In this document: positions 45,881 to 57,684 of the stretch, piece by piece | How positions within the stretch are numbered: position 1 is the first letter of the stretch | Layout of the letters: every line of letters begins with the position of its first letter | NCBI GenBank assembly: GCA_958510875.1 | Contig: OY294067.1 | Location: forward strand, 250,061,736 to 250,125,735 | Length of the DNA stretch: 64,000 bases | Source of the DNA: Endomychus coccineus | Lineage: Eukaryota; Arthropoda; Insecta; Coleoptera; Endomychidae | Direction of reading: 5' to 3' | Program-made: the position numbers and the translations under genes | Notes under the pieces: generated by a model | Told to the model about the DNA's origin: nothing | What the model saw: the letters and a program-made list of their open reading frames with translations, nothing else | Databases searched by the model: none

Positions 45881-46364
45881 ACCGCCATCTCCATATATGA
45901 TCATGTGCGTATGCGGCTAGATTTTCTGTACAACAGTTCTCCAAGCTCCGATGGAACTGCTCAAGGAAAACGAATGGATGTGCAGAGAAATTTTGTTATA
46001 TTGCGGTCGTAGAAACAATAAACCGAGAATTCAAAGAAACTGAACCCCAACCGCATAAAAAACGTCAGAAATCACAAGCATAGTTGAATCTTCCGATGAG
46101 GATCTGAAATTAGGTTGCTACATAAGTAAAGCTAGGATTATAGGAAAATTGCCTTTTTTTTTGCCTATTTTGCCTATTCTAGGTGTTTTTTTTGCACATT
46201 TTGCCATTTTCCGTAAGTTTCGCCTTTTTTAAAATTTTATATTACCCACTCATGATATCATTCATATTTATATTACTAAACTTTTTGTAATAAAATTTTG
46301 GGTCAATAATTGAATTTTAATGGTTTCTTAGAAAAATTTACCTGATCGAGGCTTGAGACTTAAC

Positions 46365-46790
46365 TATTGTGAAATCCTTAACCTTTTGCGCTTTTAAAGG
46401 GAAGTCCTTATCAAGATACGGCTTAATGACAATCTTGAATCTTTTTCAATCCAACAACCGAGTCAGTTTGGTTTTCGAGCTGGCTATTCTACCACTCAGG
46501 CTGTTACTGAGATTGTTGGAAATATTGTTGAGGGCCTTGTAGGGGGGTTACTTACTGCACTCACGCTGCTCGATCTTATTAAAGCGTCTGACAGTGTCTC
46601 TCATGAGGTCCTGTTAGATAAATTGGAGTTGTGTGGTTTCAGAAAAGTTACTCTTTCACTAATGTCATCCTATTTGCATGATCGATACCTCTACCTACCT
46701 ATTGTTCATGAGTTTCCCCAGGATTCTGTGTTGGGACCATTGCTCTTTTTGTTCTACACTATTGATTTTCCTTAAATGTCGTAAAATGAA
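46365..46790 (+). pseudogene. LINE RT fragment nested in hAT element 2
   Basis: It reads QPSQFGFRAGYSTTQAVTEI, VGNIVEGLVGGLLTALTLLD, LIKASDSVSHEVLLDKLELC, SYLHDRYLYLPIVHEFPQDS and VLGPLLFLFYTIDFP. These are RT blocks 2-4 of Jockey/CR1-type LINEs; 'LDLSKAFD' is mutated to LDLIKASD and 'PQGSVLGP' to PQDSVLGP. The frame is nearly continuous over ~130 codons. Confidence 0.75.
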
Positions 46791-47008
46791 AGTTATACAT
46801 CATAATATTAAATTTTAGTCATACATACCCACTAGTATACCTACGTTCATCTATATCTATTCCTTTTGCTCTCGTATATTAGAAATTTGCTTGAACGTCA
46901 TTTCTTCAACAGCGATATTTGACTTTAGGTTACTGTATAAGAGTTTAGTTGAAGTAAAGAACACACATTTCGAAGAGTTTTAGACTATTCGTGAGTTTGT
47001 TAAGAAAG

Positions 47009-48450
47009 ATGACTTCCAAGTTGAGTGCATGGATCCGACAATATCCGGAACTTTCTCTAGAAGGAGGTGCATTTCGTAAATTTGCAAATCGATAAGTTTT
47101 ATTTTTTTCTCTCTTCCCCACCCCATAACTAAATAATTACAGAGTGGTACTAAAATTCTAATTATTGTTATTTTTTTAAATTCTCAGATTTCAAATACTA
47201 AAAAGTACTTTATTGACCATCATTGTGGAACTCCATTTCATAAACGGTATTCAGAAAAATTAAATTCTTCTAAGTTAGTCCAAACATCTCTACGAGATAG
47301 TTTAAGCAGTTCAAAAAGAAGAAGAAGGACACCTTTAAATTTGATTTATGCCAGATGATGATTGCACCAAACATTCCTCTGTATAAAGTTAATCATCCTT
47401 GTTTCAAGTTATTTTTAAAGAAACATTTCAATAAATCTTTACCGGGGGGGAGTATAGTGAGAAAACAAACTATGGACAAATACTATGTGGAATGTATTTC
47501 AAAAATTACATGAGAGTTGGAGGGCAATTTCTTGTACATTATTGTGGATGAAACGACATATGCATGCAGCAGATTTATAGCTGATTTTATGATTCGAATT
47601 TTGAACGAAAACTTCCCAGCAAACCTTATTCAGTTGCTGTTAAACAATTGGAAAAAACTAACAATTTAACTATAAGTACACTTATACAAGTTCAACAAAC
47701 CTCTCCTTATCCAATGCTGTACCAGTCAATAAAATAGTTCTAATGCTTCCAGATTCTGCTGCACATATGTTAAAAGCTGCTGTTGATTTAAAGATTTTTT
47801 ATCCCAACTTAATTGCACTTGTATCGTCCACGGGGAAAATCAAATTGTAGGAGAAATAAGAAATTTGTTTTCGTTGGTGAATGATTTCATAAATTTTATG
47901 AAAAAAGTTTTCTTAAAGGATCCGTTGAGGGTGCAGATATATAAAGAAAGCCTTCCAGGTGTCCCTTTGCCACCTAAAACGTGGGGAACGTGGATCGAAG
48001 CAGTTTCCTTTTACTTTGAACACTGCAATGAAATAGAATGTCAGAATTTGATGATGATATTACCGAAGCGATTCGAGAAGCTAAAAGAAATCTAAAAATC
48101 CGAAATTGAAATGGCAACTTGCATATATCAATGGCAATTATAAATTAATAGTTAGCACAATTGTCTTGTTAGAAAAACAAGGGGTAAATTTATGTGAGTC
48201 GGCTAAATTAAAATATAATTTAAAGTCAAAAATTGAATCAACACTTAGACGTAATGGTCAATTAATTGCTAAAAAAATGAAATATATTTTGACAAGAATG
48301 AAGGTTTTCTCGTTTTTATCTGGTGTTGCTAAAGTTTTCAATGATACTTTTTTCAAAGAACTACAAATTGGGCCAGATTTATTATCCACTCGTGAATATG
48401 CTCGAATTACATATGTCGATGTAGAGCGTTCATTTGCAAAGTACAAATAA
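47009..48450 (+). pseudogene. hAT transposase of element 2, broken
   Basis: ATG at 47009 gives MTSKLSAWIRQYPELSLEGG, a BED-type start, interrupted by stops. Then comes APNIPLYKVNHPCFKLFLKK, the 'IPL.K..NP.F..FL.K' hAT block; then LYIIVDETTYACSRFIADFM, the first Asp region; then FSLVNDFINFMKKVFLKDPL (shifted). The last open frame (48106-48450) ends YARITYVDVERSFAKYK, the hAT dimerisation motif. The next bases read SSDRRQSF, matching the family tail beyond a stop. There are at least four frame breaks. Confidence 0.75.
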
Positions 48451-48742
48451 ATTTCAAGTGATAGAAGACAGAGTTTTAAAACAGAAAATATAGAAAAGCA
48501 CTTGATGATAAAATTTTAAGTGGTTAAAATGCTTAATTATTAATTAACAATTATTGAATCATGTTATTAATATTATGTTGTACAAATATATTTGTGTTAA
48601 TTCAATTCTCTTTGTATAATAAACAATAACTCATTATTAATAATCAATTAATTATAGTGTTAAAGGCAATGAAAATCTTCGCCTATAAAAGCGCCTTTTT
48701 CTTTAATTTTTGTTGCCTATAAATCCTAGTTTTATACATAAG

Positions 48743-49849
48743 CAAGGCTTCAGATGTCCATTTATATGAATGTTTATAATTACAGAACCAATCATAATAT
48801 TATGGCAATCAATCAATCAGTAGCATCAGCTACGATATAGTGATAATAATCTTCAAGGCAATGGAAACATTTTACAGTTGTGGTGCATTTATTTTTCAAT
48901 AAGGAAATTAAATGTGTATGAAATGTTGAAAAAGAATTTAGTAATTCTCCAGTAAAACTTACCGTCTCATAACGAAGATATGGAAGATTCTAAGCAAACA
49001 TGTTCATTTAATAAACGGAAATACTGAATATTTCCTTTCAAAGAATTTCTCGCTTTTACGATATTAATCCCATTCTATTTCATATATTCAGCTGATAATT
49101 TGAGGAAAATATGATTTATTCAAAATTTGCTCGGATTCTTTTTGTTGTGGAAACGGAGAGAATTTTCTGGAGGAAATTAAAATATGTGTTCTTCTCTTTG
49201 CAATAGAACTCTTTGAGAGGGAAATGTAGAAATTCAATTATGTTTTCCTGTGCGTGCTTCTTTAGCACAATACATCAATTTTCCGATCAATATCGTGAGG
49301 GTCTGCCTTCTTACTTGATTAAAGGAATGAAAAAGTTCTCTAACGCTATTTTTTCATCTGACAAATTATAAGAAAACCTAACTGTGAGGAAGGAACAGGC
49401 AGAGAACGAGAAAATTAAGAATAAATTACTTTGTATCATCTGAATTTTATTTCAAAGCTGTACCGTGTACAAGGCCCTTTGACGTGTTCATTATCTGAGA
49501 TGTATGGGATTAATTTCCTATATATTAGACATTACAATGAATGTGAACATTTTGTGAATTAGCATTATATGCGAATACATCACGACAGATTGACAGTTAC
49601 AGTTGAGATGCTAGTTTATAACTTCAACCAAATACATTCATGTCTATAATTTGATTTAATCAAATAACTATGAATTTCAGGATTTTCCTGTTCTCCCGAA
49701 GAATCGCAACGTGATGTTATTCAATTTGTCAGCATATCTTGTAAATATAATACAAAATCATCTGAGAACTACATAAATTATATTATGCTACCTGTTCTTC
49801 GTTAGATAAGCCAGCAGGAACAGCTGACACTCGTAGAAACATGTAACGG
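48743..49849. other. unannotated stretch
   Basis: No recognised gene or repeat. Confidence 0.45.
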
Positions 49850-51490
49850 CGTGGCCTTCGCCGACGAGATGTCATTTCCCTAATATCAAGTGTTAATCCC
49901 ATACACAAATCTGGTGCTAAAAATCTTATTGAGTCTTGGCAAAAATTTTAGTAAAATTTTCGAAAAGTGTTCGGAAAAAAGGATAGTGAGTTTCTTTAAT
50001 AGATTCAATATTCTTTCCAACAATTAGTTTGAATTTCCAGATAATTTGAGCATGGCTGATGCCATCATTGAATCAACAAACTCTTTAACGGATTATTTTG
50101 ATAATAATCAAAAAACAATTGCAGTGTTTATGGAGCTAAGGCTTTCGACACGGTCCCACATAAAGAATCATTAGTTATACTCTCAAGCTATGGACTCAGG
50201 GGAAAGACTTAATAAAAAACTATTTAGAGAATAGGTGTCAGATAGTTGAAATTAACGGTACTTTAGGTGATCCGTTGACAGTTGATATAGGAGTTCCACA
50301 GGGTACAGTATTAGGTCAGATATTTTTCTAGTTTATATCACTCTGCAATTGAAATATAAACGATAAAATAATATCCTATGCAGATGACACTAGTTTTATT
50401 CTCTCTGGCATTCCATGGAATCTTGTAAAAGAAAGGGCTTGCGACTCAAAACAATAAAAACCGTGGTGGATGCTCTTAAATTAAAAATTAATTAACTCAA
50501 CAAAGACTAACTACATCGCATTCTCTATCAGCGACCATTCTCGGCAAGATTTTAATTACCTACAACTTAATACTACAGAATATATTCATGAAACTAATAC
50601 AATTAAGTATCTAGGTATCTATGTTGATAAGTATCTTAAATGGGACCATCAAGTCATTTATCCGAGTAAAAAGATTAAGCAACTTACATAAATTTTACTT
50701 ACTAAGGGTAATACTACAAAATAATTTACTTGTAGCAGTTTACAAATCTTTGGTGGAGTCATTAATCCGTTATGGTATAATCGCATGGGGCGGATTGTAT
50801 AATAATTCATTAGAAATTCTAAATATTAGCCACAACCACATTTTAAAAGTTATTAAACACAAATCTAAATTATTTCCCACGGAACATTTATACTCGGAAG
50901 AAATTTGAAACGTGTACACTCATAATGTATGTAAGTTTTATAATCATGAAGAGAAATATTAAAATCACACTTATTATACACATTTAACTAGGAACACTGC
51001 AAATAAACAAATCAGCATCCCTATATGCACCAAATCTAAAACGCGAAGGACATTCCTATATCTTGCGGTAAAATGATATAACTTGCTTCCTATTTCTAAT
51101 AGGAAACACTTTTCTAAAACTTCTAAGCGATTTGCTTTTCGAAACCAAAAGAAATTGTTATCTTTTCTTTACTGATTGAAGGTAGGATGAAAGGATAAAG
51201 AGAAAAACTGTTTTTGTTAATCACTTTAATTTAATTTGATTTTAAATGTATTATGGATATATCACAATTAGAAATTTAATATTAATGTATTTATTTTAAA
51301 TTTATTTTCTATAATAATATTTGTTCATTTACTTACACATACAAAAGTTACTTTATTGTAACCTTTAGGTGTAGTTCATTATTCACATGAGATATAATAT
51401 TATATTATGATATCATTAGTTTTTAAATTTGATACGAATACAAATACTAATGTATATATAAAATAAAACGAAATGAAATGAAATGAAATG
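49850..51490 (+). pseudogene. LINE (family B-like), RT to 3' end
   Basis: The sequence reads IVSFFNRFNILSNNQFEFPD, NNQKTIAVFMEL, SYGLRGK-type text, NYLENRCQIVEINGTLGDPL, TVDIGVPQGTVLGQI, the catalytic ISYADDTSFILSG, then YLGIYVDKYLKWDHQV and VYKSLVESLIRYGIIAWGGL, and finally a C-terminal domain ending near 51180. A (GAAAT)n tract at 51462-51490 forms the 3' tail. Frames break at about 50180, 50330, 50450 and 50680. The endonuclease domain is absent, i.e. the copy is 5'-truncated. Confidence 0.8.
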
Positions 51491-51955
51491 CGTATTACAA
51501 TGGCTTGGAAAAACGTCAAATTATATGTCATGTGAAAGTTTATTTGAATTGACAGGGATATCTACATTGTGGTTGTCTGTCACATTGACATTGTGTGATT
51601 GTTAATGGATCAACTGTCTACCATCTAAACGTTACCTGATGTGCTGTTATAGTCATCTGTGGTATGTTATAGACAGTCGGAGCTGTGATGATTCATTTAT
51701 GTGTGAATCTATCTGTTATGTAAACTGCGTGATTAGATGAGCTGTTGAAAACCTCAAATATATCGTTTCCTTCTAGTCCTCTTCACGGTTCAATTTTGAA
51801 AAATCCGTCATTGCGGGTGCCTACATCTCATAAGGAAACTTCCAGCTGAATTCCGAGTCGATTGGCTTTATAGTTTCGAAGATTTGGTAATGTGTGAGTG
51901 AGTCAGGCAGTGGTATTTCTCTTTCATATTTATATTATTATTAACACCCGTAAAA
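51490..51955 (+). repeat. dispersed repeat C, copy 2
   Basis: Homologous to 25180-25560 and to the adjacent copy at 51990-52475, beginning directly at the LINE 3' tail. It contains 'aacgttacctgatgtgctgttatag', 'gacagtcggagctgtgatga' and 'gattggctttatagttt'. A GC-rich hairpin 'gaggggtcggctccgccctc' follows at 51962-51981. Confidence 0.6.
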
Positions 51956-51989
51956 ACAGTTGAGGGGTCGGCTCCGCCCTCGCTATGTC

Positions 51990-52475
51990 GTTCCTGAAGT
52001 TTTAAGACATAAATGCATATTTCAAATCAGTAGAAACAGGAAGGCGTGGAAAGACATGTACTTTATCTCATGTGAAAGTATCTGGATTGACAGGAATACC
52101 TATGTTATATCGTGATCTGTTACGGACATTGTGTGACTACCAATGTATCAAATATCTGTCATGTAAACGTTACTTGATATCTTGTTCTGCGTGGTCTGTT
52201 ATAGACAATTAGTACCGTGATAATCGATCGATCTATGGAGCTGTTCGTCATGAAAATTATATGAGCTGTCAGAAACGTCGAAATATATCGAATCCCTTTT
52301 ACCCCCTTTAATATTTAATTGCGAAAACTCTATTCTCAACGGGTGCCTACCTACGTCGTATAAGGAACCTACCTGCCATAAATCAAGTCGATTGGAATAA
52401 TATTTTCGGAGATTTCTTGAAGGGCGAGTCAGTCCAGTGAGTGAGTGGTATTTGCCTTTTATATATGTATAAACA
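51990..52475 (+). repeat. dispersed repeat C, copy 3 (tandem with copy 2)
   Basis: Same landmarks as copies 1 and 2. The reverse strand is open for ~100 codons (52199-52507), but related copies are not open, so I do not call a gene. Confidence 0.6.
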
Positions 52476-52521
52476 TAGATAACTCGAAGTGGTTCCGGGT
52501 GGGACATTTAAACTTTTCCTG

Positions 52522-52965
52522 ATGGTAGGTCATGAAGCTAAAGAGAGATTATGCAATAGCAAATGGCAAAAGATGCCTTATAGTTGGGACAAAATGAATC
52601 TACTGGAAACGTTTGATTCCGTGGATTCCTCAACAGAAATACACTTAACACCTGAAGCGACAAGAATTTCTAGGGCCACACGTTTTAATAGAAATAATGT
52701 GAAAGATTTCTTCGACAATTTAAGAGAGGAGAGAGAAAATGTTCATTTTGAACCGCACCATTTTTATCACTGTCACAAGTGCGCATGTACTACGGTGCAG
52801 ACGGGTTCCAAAGTGGTTGCTACTGAAAATTGTCGTCAATCTGGTCAAGAAACGTCATTTGAAAAAGGAAGTCTTGTGACGATCTATTTTGCTGTGAGCA
52901 CTTTACCGCAATTTTTCATCTTCTCACGCGTAAGATATAATCCAGTATTTGTGGTATCCAAGTGA
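52522..52965 (+). pseudogene. pogo/Jerky-type (DDE_1) transposase fragment, open frame
   Basis: The frame is open for ~148 codons from the first ATG at 52522. It reads LTPEATRISRATRFNRNNVK, DFFDNLREERENVHFEPHHF, YHCHKCACTTVQTGSKVV, TENCRQSGQETSFEKGSLVT, then FFIFSRVRYNPVF. This is the start of the DDE_1 domain of pogo/tigger/Jerky proteins ('RIYN.DE(T/S)G.TTVQ...KV.A....RQVG..TS.ERG.LVT'). The catalytic 'DET' reads HKC, so it is inactive. The N-terminal DNA-binding half and the later catalytic blocks are missing. The long open frame may be chance. Confidence 0.65.
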
Positions 52966-53545
52966 GAAAGCGAAAAGTTTTTTCATGCTTATGAAATATT
53001 TCATAAAATATTTTAAAGCATCAAAATTAAATTCCAAGTACCTACTGGATTTTATTCCGATCCAGAAATACAAAATTATGAGAGTTTTGAATAAAACATT
53101 CGAAATTTCATTTTTGTTACTTAATCATCTTATAATCCTGTAATCGGTCTCAAAATCATTTCCCAATCCATATATACTATTTTCCATTCTTTCTGATTTG
53201 AAAATTTGCAAATCGCTCCAAAATGATGAAATTAGGAACTGCTGGTTGTCAAATTGAATGAACTTTCAATGACATAAACTATAATTTGACGTCTTTCCAT
53301 GTTTTCAGCTATGGATCTGTGAATATAGTATCACAATCATATATTTCAGCCCCAGAAGTGTCCCAAAGCAAAAAATTGTGTTAACAATATTAATAGGTAT
53401 TCCATTCGTTTACGAAATAATACGATAAAAGTCCGAGTATCGACCCCTGTGAAACATATCATGTTGTCAATTCAAATGAATTTGTAATGCAATGATATGG
53501 AGTTTAATTATTTGACGTATTTCCAAACATTGTTTGTCTACTTTG
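52966..53545. other. unannotated stretch
   Basis: No recognised gene. The short open frame after 52949 has no motif. Confidence 0.45.
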
Positions 53546-53553
53546 AGTATACC

Positions 53554-53838
53554 CATCGACATATACATATGGACTGCGCGTGGCAAGGATAAGCGCGGGT
53601 AGTGCCGGCGTGAGAGAGGGGAAAACGGAGAGGACTAATACTCTCTTTATCTATCGGTTCGGGACGTAAATATACTAGCTACAGTCATGTTGCATTTCCA
53701 TGGCAACGTAGCGGCCAATAGAAACGCGATAGATAAAGTAGATAAAGACAGTATTAGTCCTTTTCGTTTTCCCCTCTCTCACGCCGGCACTACCCGCGCT
53801 TATCATTGCCACGCGCAGTCCATATGTATATGTCGATG
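53554..53838. mobile_element. 285-bp MITE, near-perfect long hairpin, 8-bp target duplication
   Basis: AGTATACC occurs at 53546-53553 and 53839-53846. The ends are CATCGACATATACATATGGA and its exact complement. Arms of ~85-90 bp pair almost perfectly and include the GC-rich 'gcgcgtggcaa.gataagcgcgggtagtgccggcg' block. The 8-bp duplication suits a hAT or P/piggyBac-unrelated cut-and-paste family. There is no coding sequence. Confidence 0.75.
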
Positions 53839-54900
53839 AGTATACCAGAGAGAAACCCATAATGTTCGAAAGATATTGTGTGAGCTAGCAGTGGATTGCA
53901 GGGAGAGGAGATACGCTTTCGTATCTTCTTGAAGGTTTGGAGATTATAGGAACAGGGAAACACTTCTCTAGGTAAAGAGCTCCACAACTTGGCTGTTCGA
54001 TAAAAAAATGAATTCTGGTAGGAAGAAGTTCGGTAGGTCTCGAGATTGACTGTGAAGGGGTGACTAGCTTGAGTTCGTCTCTTCCGCCTATCTCGTGGTG
54101 GAACAATAGAGGAGATTTCTGATGAACATCGACCGTGGAAATATCTATAGAAAAGGGAGAGATTTCCCACCGTTCTACGATGTACCAGAGAGGTCAATGA
54201 GCTCGTAAGTGTGACATCCTGAATCAAACAAATAGCTCTCTTCTGGATATAATCCAAGAACTTCAGCGTATATTTGGGAGCCGAACTCCAAAGATGTGAA
54301 CAGTACTTCAGGACAGGTCGAATCTGTGCTTTGTAGATTATGAAGAGGTGCTGGATGTAAAATAGGTCTTGGCACGAAATAGAAAACCAAGTTTTTGTGA
54401 AGCGGTTTTCGCAATGGACCTCACATGATTATCCCAAGAGAGGGTGCTGTTGGTGGTGATACTGAGCATTGTTTTGGAAGACTTCATAGAAATAGTTGAA
54501 TTAGGGATTGTGGAATCCGCCTTTCTAGAGAAGACGCAAACTTGAGTTTTGGTTGCATTGAACTGTACTGGATTTTCAGATCTTCATTCAAAATCTTAGC
54601 CAGATCTCCATAAGTTGCGTCAAGCTGTTCCACTTCTCTGGTATCATTGGATGGTATAGGGGCTCTAGATGAGAAAACGGTATGAAGTGTACCATCATCT
54701 GCGGACGGGACAGGTAGTCACTTCCAGCAGATCGTTGATATAGAGCAGAAACAAAGTTGGTGACAAAACTCATCCCTGTGAAACACCTGCGTTGATAGCC
54801 ATTCTATCGGAGGATACTCACAACTACCACATGGAGTGATCTATCTGAGAGAAAACTCCATAGTGAGCGGCAAAGTTGAGGCGACAAACCGTAAGACGAA
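53839..54900 (-). pseudogene. LINE family A fragment, RT end and C-terminal domain
   Basis: Minus strand: VDMPFLSDRSL-type text at ~54830-54890; YQRSAGSDYL and HFIPFSHLEPLYHP; LHKNLVFYFVPRPILHPAP; NLQSTDSTCPEVLFTSLEFG; then an unbroken 155-codon C-terminal frame (53790-54257) with KRAICLIQDVTLTSSLTSLV, RRTVGNLSLFYRYFHGRCSS, EISSIVPPRDRRKRRTQASH and SSYQNSFFYRTAKLWSSLPR. The last residues of that frame lie in the MITE. This is the best C-terminal domain of family A in the window. Confidence 0.75.
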
Positions 54901-55207
54901 AGTTTACCAAGTTACCTGTTTCTAACCATTTACAATATATTTTCTGTACTTACGAGTAAGGGGAGCTAGTGATCTATGAAGCCCAGTAAATTCAGATAAC
55001 AACCATTCCTTAACTGAAATAGACTGTTTGCAGTTACATATCTCACATACATCTGATGAACGGTTGAAACTAAATTTGCAGGAGAATCAGAAAGAACAAT
55101 TTACTCCTGATCATCCGATCTGATTTATTCGCTATTATTCAAAGCTCTTCGTCTATGACCTGGTTAGTCCTATTATGTACGTTGCTGTTACCAGAAAAAT
55201 CATTATT
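54901..55207. other. unannotated stretch
   Basis: No recognised feature. Confidence 0.4.
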
Positions 55208-55359
55208 ATACTCCAGGCAAATTAGACGAAAAAAGCTCATTTTACAGACCTCTCTGTACGGCGGGATTTTTTTATACAAATGTGTGGGTTTTGACACCTA
55301 GAAACCGATGTCACTGACGCGAAGGCTGGCGCGGGGGTACGTTGTGATATATAGATATA

Positions 55360-57684
55360 CAGGGTGTCCTCGAACTGCGTGGCTAAAATAAAATCGAAGA
55401 TTCTTTGATTCGAAAAAAATTTGATGAGCCTTTTTACTTTTGCCTCAAGTGTCTTGTTTAGCCGGTAGAGGGCTTCAAAGTTGCAAAAATAATTTTGTTT
55501 TTTTCTGCATAACTTGAGAACGTGATGGAGGACTTTTACAATATTTGGCAGGTGAGTTACTGTCAATAATAGCCGTTTTTGAGAGCGGAGCATAGAGCCT
55601 TAGAGACCATAGAAATGGCTCAAACTTGAGGATGTAACGGGAAAAGTGTCCGGAACTTTTTTGTGGTCGATTTAATTCACTCTATATTTTTTGAGTAGAT
55701 AGCTTATCTAATTTGAAAACTTTTATTACTCTTAGAAAATTTTGATAAAATCAACGGATTAGCTTGAAAAAAATAATTTTCGAGTCTCTGCAATTTTGGC
55801 TTACTAATTTTACTTGATTAAAATACCTTAGTTGCCTTTGATTTTCTAATGTCATTTTGGCATGTGGAGAATTTATTCTCAAAACTTTTTTACTTTGCTT
55901 TCCGTAAAAATTTTATAAAATTATGGCTCAAAATTTCACTAACACTGAAATGGTTAATATCTCGGTAAAACACGAATAATAAAAACAATAGAACTGGGGA
56001 AACGATGTGATTATTTAGGAAAAACAAATGCTAAATTAAAAGAAACAACAAAACTTTTTGGGAAATCGCTAAGGCATCAATTGTTCGAAATGTTGCCCAT
56101 TTTCCTGAATACACAAATTAATTCGTTTCAAGAAATTGGATTGAACTCTGGCTAGTACTTCAGGATCATTCTTCAATAAATCCGCTTCATGATTAATTCG
56201 TTGCAACAATTCCTCTGGTGTGTTTACTGTAGCTGCATAAACTTTCGACTTCAAAGCGCCCCATAGAAAGAAGTCTCAGGGCGTCAAATCAGGGGAGCGG
56301 GCCGGCCAGTTCACTGGTGCATCGTGTCCTCTACCTATCCAGCGATCTGGATATTCCGCATTCAAATGTCGCCTCACAGCTAATGTGAAATGAGGAGGTG
56401 CACCATCATGGATAAACCAGGTCACGACGAATGTGTAAGGGCAAGTCTTCCAACAGTTCAAGTAGCCTTTGTTCCAAAAAGTTCAAGTAGTTCTCCCCGT
56501 TCAATCGATCGGGTATAACGGTAGGGCCAATAATAAAGTTATCCACAATTCCAACGCAAACATTGATTTTAGTTTGATTCTGAAAATATGTAACTTCCGT
56601 TTCATGAAGATTTTCATCAGCATAGAAATGTTCATTATGGAGGTTAAAAAGACCACATCTCGTGAAAGTATCTTCGTCCGTGAACAGAATTCCTCTACAA
56701 ATATTGGGGTTTGCGTTTTGTCTTTGGACAATAAGCCGACAGAAATCTAGCCGATGACCTGGATCCATGGGCAATAAGTCTTGAACTGTTTTAATATGAT
56801 AGGGATACAACAGTTCCTCTTTCAGTACATTATGAACTAATGATTTTGAGGCTCCAATACGAAGTCCCAAACGTAGTGTGCTTATCCCAGGTTCAGTTTC
56901 AACCGCTTCCAGTATCGCTTCTTCGAGCTCTAACGTCCTTCTTGTCCGTCTGCGTCCAGTTTCTCTGCGATTTGCTTCAAATTTGCAAGTTTCGCGAAGG
57001 TTTGCCGATTTGGAATTCTGCGATGCGGATATCTTTCCCTTCTCCGGCCATTGCAACGACAAAGTCCATAAATCAATAACATATCAACCATTTCAGTGTT
57101 AGTGAAATTTTGAGCCATAATTTTATAAAATTTTTACGGAAAGCAAAGTGAAAACTGACAGTTTTGAGAATAAATTCTTCAAATGCCAAAATGACATTAG
57201 AAAAGCAAAGGCAACTAAGGTATTTTAATCAAGTAAAATTAGTAAGCCAAAATTGCAGAGACTCGAAAACTAATTTTTTCAAGCTAATCCGTTGATTTTA
57301 TCAAAATTTTCTAAGAGTAAGAAAAGTTTTCAAATTAGATAAGCTATCTACGTGAAAAATATCTAGTAAATTACATTGACCACAAAAAAATTCTGACACT
57401 TTTCCCGTTACATCCTCAAGTTTGAGCCATTTCTATGGTCTCTAAGGCTCTGTGCTCCACTCTCAAAAATGGCCATTATTGACAGTAACTCACCTGCTAA
57501 ATATTGTAAAAGTTCTTCATCACGTTCTCAAGTTATACCGAAAAAACAAAATTATTTTTGCAATTTTGAAGCCCTCTACCGGGTAAACAAGACACTTGAG
57601 GCAAAAGTAAAAAGGCTCATCAACTTTTTTTCGAATCAAAGAATCTTCGGTTTTATTTTGGCCACGCAGTTCGAGGACACCCTG
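55360..57684 (-). mobile_element. DD41D-like transposon with ~600-bp inverted repeats
   Basis: The ends are CAGGGTGTCCTCGAACTGCG and its complement, with TA at 55358-55359 and 57685-57686. Arms 55360-55956 and 57086-57684 are inverted copies with only scattered differences. The arm includes the transposase start codon and first ~11 codons, so the left arm also carries an ATG (55924). The single transposase lies on the minus strand. Confidence 0.8.
56069..57118 (-). pseudogene. DD41D-like transposase, three lesions
   Basis: ATG at 57118 gives MAQNFTNTEMVDMLLIYGLC. Then come RYPHRRIPNRQTFAKLA (frame 1), NLRETCKFEANRRETGRRRT, ELEEAILEAVETEPGISTLR, ASKSLVHNVLKEELLYPYHI, ILFTDEDTFTRCGLFN (first Asp, frame 2), then WFIHDGAPPHF (second Asp, frame 3) and PARSPDLTP-stop-DFFLWGALKS (third Asp), ending HFEQLMP at 56069. 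Lesions are a shift near 57000, a shift near 56410 and a stop at 56276-56278. All three catalytic Asp residues are kept. The second and third are separated by 43 residues, against 41 in the relatives at 2.7 kb. It is the least decayed transposase of the window. Confidence 0.8.

Larger units (their letters stand above)
46127..48734 (+). mobile_element. hAT element 2 with perfect 8-bp target duplication
   Basis: TACATAAG occurs at 46119-46126 and again at 48735-48742. The element's ends are TAAAGCTAGGATTATAGG and (complement) TAAAACTAGGATTTATAGG, followed by GCC-TTTTT/GCCTAT-rich subterminal repeats on both sides. It carries a hAT transposase remnant (47009-48450) and a nested LINE piece (46365-46790). 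Confidence 0.75.

Noticed and set aside
52199..52507. 102-codon minus-strand frame in repeat C
   Set aside because: Other copies of the repeat are not open in this frame, and no motif is recognisable.
56469..57102. Plus-strand frames opposite the DD41D-like transposase
   Set aside because: They are shadows of the minus-strand transposase, which carries the recognisable motifs.
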